A stretch of 64,000 nt of DNA from contig CDMY01000204.1 in the NCBI GenBank assembly GCA_001179505.1, positions 54,451-118,450 of the forward strand. The letters are read 5' to 3'. This document shows positions 10,977 to 23,300 of this stretch, in pieces. The translations under genes and the position numbers were made by a program. This DNA is from Vitrella brassicaformis. Lineage: Eukaryota; Sar; Vitrellaceae. Numbering within the stretch: the stretch's first letter is position 1; each line of letters starts with the position of its first letter. The notes beneath the pieces are model-generated. The model had not been told where the DNA came from. It saw nothing but the letters and a program-made list of their open reading frames with translations, and did no database searches.

Positions 10977-11224
10977 GGATTCGCTGGGGTTGACATCGCT
11001 AAGCACTCTCCGATGGGAGATCTGCAATAAAAACATACAGGCAGGGACAGAGAATGAAAGGAAATCTGAGGGATCTGTTCCCGCCAGTTGCTGTTACGAA
11101 CGGCACGACGAGACGCCTACCTTGTGGTTCGTATGGCAACAATTCTCTGGGGTAGGGACGCAAGCTGTGAAACACGAAATGTTGGTTGGATATTATGACA
11201 AATGGCGTGCGAGCCGCCGGTGGC

Positions 11225-11297
11225 TCGGCTTCCTGAGATTCTCCTGACGACACCCATTTGCGTGGAGGCAGAGTGGGTCACAGATGCGGTTCACCCT
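11225..11297. repeat. 73-bp inverted repeat, left copy
   Basis: It matches the reverse complement of 11919-11991 at 70 of 73 positions. The plus strand reads ARLPEILLTTPICVEAEWVT, which looks like the end of a BRCT-type fold. The other copy has a stop at the same place (GAG to TAG). The similarity to BRCT is weak and by eye only. Confidence 0.7.
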
Positions 11298-11918
11298 CAC
11301 GGAGGAAATTTCCCTCATTGCATGCACAAACCACCCGCCATCACAGTGACAACTCCCTAAATTCCCTCTCGATATGAAAAAAGTTCATCGCCTGCTCTCA
11401 CAGCCTCAGACTCGCTATGCTCGTTTCCTTCATTTCTCCCCCTCCCTCTGCTTGGTCTCTCCACACCATCTCGTCTCCCCTAACCGGCAGTCTGTATGTC
11501 TGCCACAGCTGACGTACGACCTCCGTCTTGCTTGGAACCTCGGGAGGGACACCCGTCCCCCTCGCGCGCTCGATGACCTCAACGAGGGCATTCCGGTAGG
11601 CGAGTGCCTCCCAAAGGGTGCGTGCGATGCACGCGACACTCCTAAACCCCTTTTGTCCCGATGGGAAACAGCTACACTCAACACAGGCAACCCAACCACA
11701 GTGTTCTGCGTCCAGTCAGTCACCCTTTTCTCCTGTCCGTGTCTCACCGTGGCGGGTTTGGTCCTTTCCCTCGTCCCTTGTTTCTTCACCGATGCGGCCA
11801 CACGAAACGCCGGGGCCGCTCCACTCCTGTGCATTACCGACAGGCCAAGCTTTTTGCTTCCTCCGACCTCCACCAACCGCCTGATGATGCCCCTCGCTAT
11901 CTGCTCGACTCTCTCGGG

Positions 11919-11991
11919 AGGGTGAATCGCATCTGTGACCCACTCTGCCTACACGCAAATGGGTGTCGTCAGAAGAATCTCAGGAAGCCGA
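11919..11991. repeat. 73-bp inverted repeat, right copy
   Basis: This is the partner of 11225-11297 in opposite orientation, about 620 bp away. It carries a TAG where the left copy has GAG, so at most one copy can be coding through this point. Confidence 0.7.
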
Positions 11992-13335
11992 CCCCCTCCG
12001 CCTTTCCGCTGTCCATTCTGTGGTGGCTGATTGTCAGGTGGGTCAGGGCCGGGGGAGGGAGGGGGAGTTGCGACTTCCTTCGCATACTGAGCGACGAACT
12101 CCTCATACCACTCTGGATCCGACATTTCGGAGACTAGCGTTCGCCCGCGCGTTGCGCGGGCTTCTAGGAGACCCGCTTGCTTAAGTGGTTTAACGAAACA
12201 CCTGTCCCTAAGCCCGACGCTCACTGTCACATCAGGACACAAGCAGCATGCACTCAAACAAACCATTGCACAAGGCGCTTTCTCCAAACCCCGCGACCCC
12301 CCCGCTGCTGACCCGTGGCTTCGGTCAGTAGGCATGGCACGACCCCCCTGAAGGCACGACGTAGGTCACGTAACATTTTTTTCGGCGCCAGGTTGGCGCG
12401 TCGCGGTTGTATCGGCCAGCGAGTGGCGCGTCGCGGTTCTATCAGAGGCCCGAAAAACCCATAATTTTGCGATTGCGTCGCGCTTTTATCAGTGTGTGTG
12501 TCTGGAGACTGACTGACCGATGGCTGGATGGATCAATGCATGGATGTGTGTGTGTGTGTGTGTGTCTGGTTGGCTGGCAGACTGACTGACCGACGGCTGG
12601 ACATACACACGGATGTGAGGCTCTTTTAATCAATTACTGCTGTCTCGTTCAATCGACATCCTTCCGACATCGAAAAATACGGCGCTTGTGCTTCGCGCGA
12701 GTCGCTCATGAAGAAGGGCATGTGAACGTCACGGACAATCATGACCTTACCCTGACCTTACCGTAACACTCTCCGTTACTGACCCGCATATCGACCGCCT
12801 GCGCGATTCGAATCCGCGCGCCGCGCGGGAGGCCGGCCTCCCGTCTTTGCTGAGCTGGCAGCAGCGGTTTCAGAGTTGGCCATCTGCGAGCTTTTTGTAA
12901 CGCACATTTGCGGTCCTTTCTCGCCAACCGCGCCGCCCCAGGCTGCGACGCCAGAGCACAGGCAATGGCACGAAATCGCGCATCTTTTAACCCGAGAAAA
13001 CCACCCCACTCTTTTCAAACCAATCATAGTACAAGTGAGATCCGCACCGGTATGATCTGTTTCACGGTCAGTATTCACAATCCGCAAGCTTCTGTGTGAG
13101 GGAGTGATACTGTGCGTGACAAAAACACTGCCGCCGGCAGAAGAATTCCATTTATTTTCTGTGTCTGACTGTTTGTATTGCAGATCTCTTTCGGCTTCCG
13201 TCTCGGATTCCCTCCGCCTCTTACCCTCCGATGTCAGGCTCATCTTCTGATCCCTTCGACCTGACCCTCGAGTCAGATAACGCGGGCCTCACAGAACACC
13301 ACGAAAGTGTCAATAAGCTACAAAGCGACCGAGCC

Positions 13336-15079
13336 CTACATCGTGTCACCAGAATCGACTCTCTTGTCGTCATTGCCCCCTCGTAAAGAGTCGTCTTCTT
13401 CATCATCGCCCATGTACCTTTCCTGAATCGACCCGTACCTGCATGCAGCCCCCAGAAAGCGGTGACAGCTTATGTGGACCGCTCTGCATCCAGGAGCGCG
13501 TCTTTTGTGCATACCTGTCCTCGGCCCCGTCATCATCATTCTTCAAGGCCACAGAAAAGAGTTTAGTCACATCAGGCGTGCTGCCAAAGGCATACCTGGC
13601 AGACATTCACATGTGAACACATACATATCCCATCCACGGAGCAGATACAGAAGGCGCAGGTGTCCTCTCTCTGTCTGTGTGCGTGTGCCTCTCTCCCCCG
13701 TCGCTCACCCATTGCCCTTGTCAATTCTCTGCAGGAGCGAAAGGACGCTGTCTTTGTCTTGAATGTCCAACGGCACCAAACTCACCATGCTGAGGGATGG
13801 ATGGATGGATGGACGGATCACACAGACAGGACAGGCACGCTCTCCACATTACTCATACATGTTCACCTGAAGTCTTCTACCACTTCGCCCAGCATCTCCG
13901 TGAACTTGGCGAACCGAGCCTGCACTCACGGCAGAGGCACCCGTCATGTACTCATCTTTAGAATACACAGATCGATCGGCGCCTACACACCCAGATAGAT
14001 ACGTACATTGAATGGGTGGCTCTTGGGCATGCCCTCAGAGAGCAGCCGCTTCAAGTCATCGGCCTCAGCGTAGTAGTCTAACGGAAAATCTGATCGACGA
14101 GAAAGAAAGGAGATCACATAGTGCCACCTAATGTGAGTGGTGTCTTTGTCGTTGCTCTCGCACACCCATATGTTCCTTGTGGATGCGCAAGAGGTCGACT
14201 TTGGAGAGCACATTGACGTGCGGTAACTCCAGCAAGAGCATCGACGACAGGCACAAAAGCAGACCGCTAATGTACTGACCGAACCATGCAACATTGGAAA
14301 ATCGTATCCTCTCCTCTGTCCATCCACATCTCGCTCACTTTGTGAGCCTCGGTGCACATCATGCTGTCGATAAGATGCACCGCCGTCAGCTGAAGGCAAT
14401 CAACGCAGTGACAAGAAGCGACGGATGAAAAGGATAATCGATATGATTCCGTGTTCATGGACCAGATCCTTGTCCACCCACCCTGCAGTCAATCTTGCCC
14501 AGCTTCTCCAATATGTTGCGCATCGTGCCTTCGTGCGTATACAGTTCGACCTGCACACACATCCACACGGGGACAGGACCTCCGTGCACACACGCCGCAT
14601 TATCTGGCAGCCCAATCTCTTCTCGACGGACCTGTCCCGGACAATCGAACAGGACGTAGGTATCTAAAAGAAGCATGTGCGTTAACGCGCCACACTTGAT
14701 TCAACCAGGGTGAGTCGCGACAACAGCTGAACCTGGGTGCTTCCTCAGTTCCGCCTCCAGCCAGTCAAAGTTGACCAACAGGTACTCCATGCAGTAGAGC
14801 AAACCTGCACGCTCAGTGACACTCGTGTCTGACCGTGTTCTCATCTCCCATCGTCTCACCTCCGTTGGGTCCGAGTTTGTGCTCCTGCATGACTTGTTCG
14901 GCGCTGACGAGTGTCCTGACGTCAATGGTGACGTCGTACGGCAACTCGCCGTCATTGGCGGGGTCCAGGTTGACCACAACATGCGGCCTGCTCAGCGCGC
15001 GGCACATCTGCTGCATGGCGTTGCAGTAGGTGGACTTGCCGCTCCCGGGCGGACCTATCACCCACTGGCCGAACCACAT
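13336..15079 (-). CDS. GPN2: GPN-loop GTPase, GPN2 type
   Basis: ATG 15079 is followed at once by the P-loop GPPGSGKST and NLDPANDG. The diagnostic GPN loop comes next (KLGPNGG), then [26 protein letters not shown] and [18 protein letters not shown], then [30 protein letters not shown] (base-recognition region), [13 protein letters not shown] and [16 protein letters not shown]. The C-terminal IQERYM ends at a stop at 13336. About a dozen exons are separated by 50-150-nt introns. GPN2 is a conserved eukaryotic GTPase that acts with GPN1 and GPN3 in assembly and nuclear import of RNA polymerase II (family knowledge). All parts expected of the family are present and in order. The least certain exons are the small ones between 13660 and 13480. 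Confidence 0.85.
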
Positions 15080-15695
15080 ATCGCAATTCCGGACTTTCGA
15101 GAAAAGGGAACTGACCTCAATCTTGGATTTGATGACACCTGTCCCTAACGCTTTTTGCCCATCGTGCCTGTCTCTCCTGTCAGATCCTGCTGCTCTGTCG
15201 GCATCGATTGAGAAAGAAAGACAAAAAATAATATGTCTTCCAGTCGCATGAAAAACTCATGCGACTGAACGCACCCACTGGCCCTATTGCCTTCCTCTTC
15301 CTTTCGGTAACTCAGTAAGCCAGACTAAATGTCTTTCCGGTCGCTTGCAGTGAGACACCCATTCAAGGCGCATGACATTAGCAACACAGAGTCAGCCGGT
15401 ACCATCCACCCGTAATTCACATAAGACACAGGTAGGGGAACGCGAGAGCAAGGACAATGCTCGCAACGCACACTGTAAGCAAGTTGCTGGTCAAAAGGCA
15501 CTGCACACGTGACCAATGAGCAAAAAAGACTGCCAGATTCACCCACCCGCTCATCCAGACAATAGCAACCACCTCGTCCAAACAATAGAAACCACAGCGT
15601 AGTTCAGCCCATGTCTCTACCCCTTCGTAACCGCCTGCCGTCATTCCCTCACCTGTGCAGCCCATTGGGGTGCCCCGGAGCCCCCTCCGGGCTAG
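15080..15695. other. spacer between GPN2 and the antiporter gene
   Basis: About 0.6 kb in which no frame shows a known motif. It includes the GPN2 promoter side and the 3' end of the antiporter gene. A GC-rich self-complementary segment (CCCCGGAGCCCCCTCCGGG) lies at 15673-15691. Confidence 0.4.
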
Positions 15696-18600
15696 CTATA
15701 CGCTCCCCGCCGCCCCGTTACTGTCTGGCTTCATGGCGGTGACCACCGGCTGGTGGTGTATCGTCTTGACGTCCTCGATCCGCACATCGATCAGCTCCTC
15801 TCCTTCCTGCTCCATCGATGCGGGCCGCTGACCGCCCAGCTGCATCGGACCGCGAGCCGCGCCACTGGGCTGCCCAACAACACCCTGACATGCGCGACGA
15901 GTCAAACACAAGCTTCTGCCAACGGTCCTTGTTGTCTGTGTGAACTCGACCGACCTGTTTCTGCTGAGCGATCGTGGATGCCGAGTTGGCCTCTGCGGAC
16001 GCAGCAGTGCCGGGCTGCATGGGGGCGCCAGAGGGGATGAGGTTGGCGCTCGAACCGGCGATGGATGCCGTGATATCAAACGACAGGTATCGCTGGATCT
16101 TCTTCTCCTCCGCGCAGCCCGTCACGCTCACGTGCGCCAACACGTCCAGCGATGGCAGCATCTCGTCTATCGCACGCTTCAACTGAGCAATTCATCGACA
16201 ACAGCCCACCCCCCAAACATGCCCACAAGCAGAGACACCCAGACAGACATAGGTACACACGCGCACATCTGCCTGTCTTGCAGTGCGTGGGTACGTCGTG
16301 AGGGTCTGCGCACTGCACGGCCATGACCATTTCCTCTGTCTCCATGATCTCATCGATGTCTTTCTTCATCTCGGCCGTCTTGCGGAATGCGAAGCGGCGC
16401 CGTTTTGAAGGCCCCTTGTGCTGCTGATAGTTGGACAGGCTGTCCACATACAGCACCAGGATGTGCTTGTCGATGCGCGCCGCAAGCAGATTGTAACCCT
16501 TGGTCTTAGCGCATTCGACCAACTGCATGCAAGTGAACAGACACGCACCAGGGAATGCCAATCGAGTTGAGAGCGAGGGCGGCTGGCTGGCGTGCTGACT
16601 CTGGGTATGATGGCGGAGTTTGTAACGTTGGTCTTGAGCTTCACCGAAACCTGTATGCCCGCCCCGAACACATGGATGGAGAGGATGGAAGGACGCGCCG
16701 CACAGACGGATCTGACTGATGATTTCTGTTGTTGTATGCTGACCTTGACCATCGATGCTGGCACGTCGGTGAGCACCATGGGGTCGTGCTCCACCTCACC
16801 CGTCGGACCCAGGTGGGCGGGATCCAAACCTACACAACACAGCATTGATCACCAATCCGGCCATCCATCGAGGGCGCATCTCTCGAGTGCTGTGTTGCAG
16901 TCCTCGAACCCTCGATGAAGACGCTGCCATGCTTGTCATAGTGACCCAGGCAGTTATACAACTAATCCCAAACAGACAGACATATGAATCAACCCTATCT
17001 GTATACGTATGCCTGCTGCAGTGTGTGCCCTGGTGTAATGTTTCACCGCTTTCTTGATTTCTCCGATCTTGACGTTGGATATTTGCGATACAGAGGCTGC
17101 TTCCTCGAGGGTGGACATGCGCTGAGGGAACACGCCCACCCTGCTCTCACCCAACTCCTGTGGCAACAACAGCAGCTCGCGTATTGTGTGCATGTGCACC
17201 TCAGGCTGCGCCTGCGCGAGTCTGCTGGCTGGTTACTTGTGCCATGAGAATGCTGACAAGCGTCTTATCAATCTGCTCAATGTTGGCCTGACGGACCTGC
17301 AATCAAACAACACCCGCAACAAACCACACGACACGCAGGTGATCGAAACATGAATGCATATGCATTTCTGCGCTCGCGCTCGTCAGGCGCAGTCGTGTGT
17401 GCCCGGGTCAACCTACCACTATGTTCTGCTCGATCAGGGCAAGCGCAAACTGGTTTATTAGATCTGGAGAACACATATGTTTGAACGAAAGGGGCTGCAC
17501 TGCAGGGCATGAGCCGTCTGGTCTGCAGGGCATGAGCTCACCGACGTGGTGACCACAGATGATGTTGATCTTGATGAAGGGGAACATGAATGGACGCTGC
17601 TCAGCCGGGTGGAACACAACCTGCCGTGACACGCACACATGACATACGCTCATGATTCATGGCTAGAACCGCTGAAGCTCAAACGTCCGCTGCATCTGCT
17701 ATGTATACACCAGTGCTGACTGACCCGTGCGTCCCTCGATTCGATGGCCTCCAAGATGGAGTGGTGGATCTCGTCAAGCTTCTCATCGTCCACCATCTGG
17801 CCCTTGACGCGCGGACGCACCACATATGTGCTGAACGAACATCCAGTCAAAAAGTGTACATCAATGCCGTACAGACACCCTCTGCCAGCAGCGCACCTGA
17901 CGTCGACTCGCCCATCTGTGGCCATCTTGACGGATACGATGTCCAGACCCACCTATTCAAGCACGTGACGCCACACAGAAAGGATAGTGCTTAGGGGTCT
18001 CGGCACTGAGACTGGTCCATCTGTAGCTGTAAGCCACCTACCTCGTGCAGCAGGCCCGTGATCTCGTGGACCACTCCCGGTTTGTGGCGTCCGGCGAACT
18101 GGATGCGGAAACACGTCGCAAAGTACTCTGACAGTACATTCTGCCAGAAAAGAATAACACGGACGGCAATGGAGGAATGAGGTTCGCCCACGCTGTGCGC
18201 GTCTTTATGAGCACCGACCGGGGACGATTTCCCTGATGGCGCGACGATCTTCTTCGAGGGGTCGATCTGACGACAACCGAAATACGATGCGCGATGTTTC
18301 CTTCCGATGTATCTGGGCACCTTTTTCTTCTTCTGTTGTTGGGTGAGGACGTATTTGAACGCGAATGGGGTGATGATGGTGGCCCACAGCAGCCCCCATA
18401 TCACATACGCAAAAACCTGCAAAGTGTGGCGGCAACCAAGATAGGCAACCAACATCGCGGCAAGAGAGGTTCCTCTTCGTCGGCTTGACAGACCTCTTTG
18501 CTCATGAGCCCCAACTGATGAGCGCTTTGTGCGACCAGGAAGGCAAACTCCGCTCGTCCCACCATGGCCCAACCTGTTGACATGCAGAGAGACTGCATGT

Positions 18601-20082
18601 GGCAGGCCGAGATCGATCCCTCCTGTCTGTGCTACCGATGATCCATCTCGGCTGTCCCATGTGCAGGCCCGCGAGGATTTTGCCGCCAATGCAGGGCAGT
18701 AGGCCAATCACGAGACCCTATATGCCGGCCATCGATGGATACCAGACACACGTTGAGCAGCGAATAGATGAGCAATATAGGTGCGTTCATACGCCACGTC
18801 TGCACTCACCTTCCAGAAGGCATCTACAGTGAACAGGGAGTCGACTGGGATGGCAAACCCCACCGTGGCCGCGAAAAAGAGTCGAAGCAGCCAGTTCACG
18901 CCGCGCTTCGTCTGACGTTTCCATATCTGCATGCACCAAAGACATCATGGAGCGCAAGAATGCCCTTCCCCTGTTGGCATCCCACGTTGCCGAGCCGAGC
19001 TCACCTACCGTGTGGGATCTGGGCACCATAGTGAATGACATGCCGGCGACGAAGCAGCCCAGAAGATGACTTCCAATGAGGTCCGCTAAGTAGCCGTAGA
19101 GGCAGAGCGTGACGAACATGATGAAGAACTGCACTTGGTCGCGTGGCTGGAACGAGGCCTTCTGGTCGATCGGGATCTTGGCCAGCAGCCACGTCATTAC
19201 TGGCGGGAAGACGAACATGGCGATGGCGGCGCCGCCGACCAGCATGAGCACAGCGTAGAGGAATGTCAGCCCCACAATCTGGCCGATGTTGCCTCCCTCC
19301 TGCCCCAGCTGTTGCAGAATGATGAAGGCGATGAGCGAGAAGACGTCGTCGACGAACGCGGCCGTGACGATGGCCTGGCCGTAGTCAGTTCCAAGCTGCT
19401 TGGTCTCGGTGAGCAGCTTGATGGATATGCCCACCGATGTTGGCGCCAGAGCGATGCCAGCCGACACGCCATCCTCCTCGATGCTGACCGACTCTTTGTG
19501 CGGCAGGATATAGCCCACGAAGATGGCGCCCATGGCAAGGGGCAGGCAAGTGCCGATGACGGCCACGATGAAGGCCCCTACACCGACTTTGCGCACCCTC
19601 TCGAAGTCAAAGTGCATGCCCGACTCGAAAATGACGAGCGAGACGCCGATTGTGCCCAGCAGTTCGAAAATGGACGGCTCCGAACCGCAGTGATGATGCT
19701 CCTCCTCCTTGCACTTGTCGTAGCATTTCTCTCGCTCCTTTTCACCTGCCGCGCCCGTCAGCGAGCAGTGATCCTTAGCGAATTTGGCCATCCACTGGTC
19801 CTCGTACTTGGTGGCCTCCTCAGTCCCCTCTAGGATCTTCAGGATGGCCGAGTCGCTTTTAATCTCGGTGCAGAAGTACTCGTAATGGGCTACACAGTTG
19901 CCGTACTCGTTGGGTAAGACCCACCCATTGGCGACGCTTGGCCCTGCGACCATGCCGACGGCGATTTCTGCAAGGATAGTGCTGACACCCATCATCTTGC
20001 TGAGCTTGGAACCCATCCATATCAGAGCCAGGAAGCCTGTGGTCTTGAGAATCGCCTGGAAGCCGCCGCCCGCCATTTTCAA
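15696..20082 (-). CDS. CPA-type cation/H+ antiporter with C-terminal ACT-like domains
   Basis: Exon 1 (20082-19009) encodes about ten hydrophobic helices with the antiporter signatures GIALAPTSVGISIKLL and AAFVDDVFSLIAF, including the paired Asp of proton exchangers. An acidic, Cys/His-rich lumenal loop (KCYDKCKEEEHHHC) interrupts them. Further exons add GVNWLLRLFFAATVGFA, VGRAEFAFLVAQ and VIWGLLWATIITPFAF. A cytosolic ACT-like unit follows (FRIQFAGRHKPGVVHEITG, then GLDIVSVKM). A 104-nt intron (17724-17621) leads in frame to a second ACT-like unit (FIKINIICG...DLINQFALALIEQN). A third follows near 16640-16430 (QVSVKLKTNVTNSAI, then VECAKTKGYNLLAARIDKHI). ACT folds bind small ligands, so allosteric control of ion exchange is inferred. 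Alternative: a stop at 17663 ends the antiporter and a second gene starts at 17653, but a 10-base gap makes that unlikely. The last 300 residues match nothing I know. Confidence 0.7.
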
Positions 20083-20369
20083 GGTGGAGGTGGACCGTCA
20101 CGCGGGAACAGGCCAGAAGAGAGGGCGCAAGAGAGTCAGGCCAGGAGTCAGGAGCAGGTTGTCGGGCTGCAGAGAGTATTAGTCGTGGGCCGACCGTCGT
20201 TTTGGGGTAGAGCGTCATCCTCTCCAAACCGACCCCTTCATTGGGGCCGGAAACCAACTGGGGGGGCAGACTGAGTATCCCTTCCCCCCCTACCGCACGT
20301 AGACAGACCCGCATGGCCTCTTTGATAGCCTGCCTCATAGCAGGTGGGCATGAACAACATGAACACTTC
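20083..20369. promoter_or_regulatory. 287-bp divergent promoter region
   Basis: The start codons of the antiporter gene (-) and the first polycystin-like gene (+) lie back to back here, so the segment must hold both promoters and leaders. No TATA-like box or repeated element stands out. The exact transcription starts cannot be seen. Confidence 0.55.
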
Positions 20370-23300
20370 ATGCGGTATTTGTGGATCATGCTACGCCTTC
20401 GTTGTGCTCTTTCCTGTCATTGTGCCCTTTCGCTAGGCTTATGCCTGTTGTGGCCTTGTGAGGGCTCCAGTAACTATGGCCAGCCTACTTTCCCACAAGA
20501 ATGGATTTGCCCGCTTCGCTCATGCTCGTGCTATTACATCGTTCCTGGGGGCAAGGAAGAGAAATTTGAGACTGCCGAGGAAAGCTGCGATGCGACGTAT
20601 CCATCATCGGACCGTCACGGTGACTTGGTGGGTGTGAACACACATTCCACCTTTTGTGTGCTGCATGCATGGGCGTACGTATGCCGCGCAGCTGATTTTG
20701 GACTCTTTCCATGAGGCCCAGTTGATTGCAGAAGAGTTGGCTGGCCAGGGCCAGGAGGGACAGAAGTTCTGGATAGGATTCAAGCGAGTAAGCACACGAG
20801 GCACGACAGCACATGTGACCCCTTTCCCTTTTCCCCTGGTGCCTTCAGAATGGGGGTCCAAACGAGGCCCCAGCTATTCTCCCTGACATAGGAGGAACCA
20901 AAGCAGGTCACTCTTAATGGGCTCGTCGCTCAATCCCCACTCAATGGTGCACACAGATACAGGCACCAATTTCTTTGTACCCAATTCTCAGATCGCCAAG
21001 GCTGGTATCCGACTGGAGGTTGGAATTGGACGGCTTCTGCAGAAAATCTGTGGGACATCGTGTGGAGGTATCAATAGTCTGTCCCCGGACTTCGGACACC
21101 GACATACGAGACAGGATGTGGCTGATGCCTGTGTGTGCGACCCTTAGGCCGAAACACCCTTGGGGCAATTCAAACGGTCGGTGTTTTAGCACGGATGCAG
21201 ATGCAAACGTTACGGTGCTCCTGAAGACGGTGCGCGTCATGTGCTTTAATGTCAGACCGTGCGCAGATCGAACTTCGACATGCGAGCCGTGAGGAGCCGT
21301 GGAAAATGTGTCTTTCGGCGCAGTATCATCGGGACGATGACATTCGAGCAATCGTATGCAACAACAAATAGCGTTGCTTCAACAGCAATCGTGCTCGCAG
21401 AGTCGCAGTATGCTGTGCTATCTTTTATATTGCGAGAAGAAGCTCAACAGCTGCAGTAAACAAAAGAGGAAATAGATCAATCGTTCTCATAACACGTCTG
21501 TCTCCCCTATACAGCCGAGGACCCAACGGTGATGATCACAACTGCCACAAGCTTCCCCGACTCTACTGAGGAATACGTCGACGTCATCTCACCTTCTCAG
21601 AGGACATCACCGATCTCACATTCAGCAATTTCTCCGACTTGGCGAGCTGGCAGACGGTTGGCGGGGTGAAAGCAGCTATCGAGGGCATAAACCAAACGAG
21701 CGGCAACGTGATAGTGGAAAGGTTGTGGGCGGTTCAGCCGGGCTGGGTTACGCTGCAGGTGCCAAGCGATGCCTTCACCCGCACCAGCGACGGGCGGCCA
21801 AGTACCACATCAAACACGCTGATCGCCTACTCGGGTACGCATCACAGGAGGGCACCACAGCAGCATGCGTGGCGTGTGCGTGGGCATCGTTGTGTGTCTG
21901 CCAGGCTGTAACACGTTTTGGGGCGAACAAAATCTACTGCTGAGATCGAGAGTACTACAGCTTATTCGTGGTGGCATTGCGGTCGACTTTGTCGCGAGAA
22001 CAACTTATGCGAGATGTATGTCTTCGACGCCCAGAAAGCGGGTGACAACAATCCATCTCTAACCGACTGCCTGCTCTACGGAGACACTGACCCTGCGGAC
22101 ACCCCCGCCGCAAACATGATTAGCAGCTCCAGATCATGCGCCGTTAACACGGGTATTGGCAGCTGGAAGGGGCCAATGGCCATCTATGAGACGAGACTTA
22201 TTTATTGTCATTGTCTTCCCTCCTTATTCAGACACGCTACCACCTGAAATACACTTCGTGCGAAAAATCGACGGGGACGGGGACGAGATCGTGTCTGGTG
22301 GCGCCATATTCTTCAACTATGACTACGAACCCCTTCAGCTCCTTACAGAGGTCCACTTTACCGATCTAGTTATGAACGCAGACGTCAGTGATTTCGAGAT
22401 CAAATGGGAAAACGCCACGACAAATGGAGTGGTGGCCTTGGGAAATGTGCTCTGGGAGAGGATATTGGAGAAATCCCCAGCACCCTGGGACCAAGCGCTG
22501 GCGGAGATGCCATCCAAGAAATACAGATTCCAGGTTGGAAGCAAGAGACGCAGTGCTCCGTCAGCAGCTGTCATACTAATTTTCTCGTTACTGCCCTGGA
22601 CAGTTTTCGCTCACATTTGACAGTTCCCCGTGGGCCACCGAGGCCAACGTGACCATCACATTACAGGGATCCTCTGACATCGTCGACTACTCGTCGAACC
22701 CCATCAGCTTGCCGACCGAGCCCATCACCTTCATAATCAGACGTCGACGTAAGAGACAGACACACAGACAGACAGTGGCGGCAAGTAGAAACTTGTCGAG
22801 CGATAGCTGGCCGCTCTCTGTCTCCTGTTGCACAGCGTGTGACACGATGAAAAGACTTAACGACACCGCTCTCGCAGGGGGCGATCTGATTCGCTACTCG
22901 CTCATTGGAATGACGTTTGAGACTTGCGCGGTGGAGTGTCGTGAGCTGGCAGAGTGCGAGGGGTTCACATTCGACAAGGTTCAGAACAAGTGCTTCCTCA
23001 AGTGGGGCAGCCTCCTCGAGTTCGGGGCCAAGGGATGGGAGGTACTCGCATCACAGCCCGACGACGACTCGGCATACTTCGACTGCTCTTGTACAGGAGA
23101 CTGCTTTGGTAGGCAACATACACATCAGATCGGCAGTGCGTGGCTGTCATGTCCCCAATGGATCGATGTTACTGATTGCGCCCCTTTGCCTCGCCCGCCC
23201 GCAGATGTACATCTCGAGGTCTGCGGTGACTCTCTCGTCGTACGCAACGAGGCTTGTGACGATGGCAATACGGCAGCGGGGGACGGGTGCTCAGCTACAT

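Larger units (their letters stand above)
10394..13335. other. 2.9-kb stretch with repeats but no confident gene
   Basis: Open frames here are short and do not assemble into a known protein. A minus-strand frame (10996-10745) begins with a good SUMO-interacting-like motif (VIDLTDESED) but runs out quickly. The stretch contains three copies of a short related sequence, a 73-bp inverted repeat and two copies of TGGCGCGTCGCGGTT near 12393 and 12425. A perfect 7-bp GC hairpin with a 3-base loop lies at 12144-12160. It may hold decayed genes or mobile-element remains. Confidence 0.4.

Noticed and set aside
12780-12870. Possible tRNA on the minus strand (GGATTCGAATC-like T-loop near 12806)
   Set aside because: The flanking bases do not form a proper T-stem with a seven-base loop, no acceptor stem pairs, and no D-arm or A-box lies at the right distance.
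17408-17653. Separate gene starting at ATG 17653
   Set aside because: Its start would lie only 10 bases after the putative antiporter stop at 17663. A 104-nt intron joins both parts in frame, and the following residues look like a further ACT-like unit.
19135-19833. Long plus-strand frame of 232 residues opposite the antiporter exon
   Set aside because: It is the antisense shadow of the well-supported transporter exon, with a composition (E, D, R, H) typical of mirrored hydrophobic codons.
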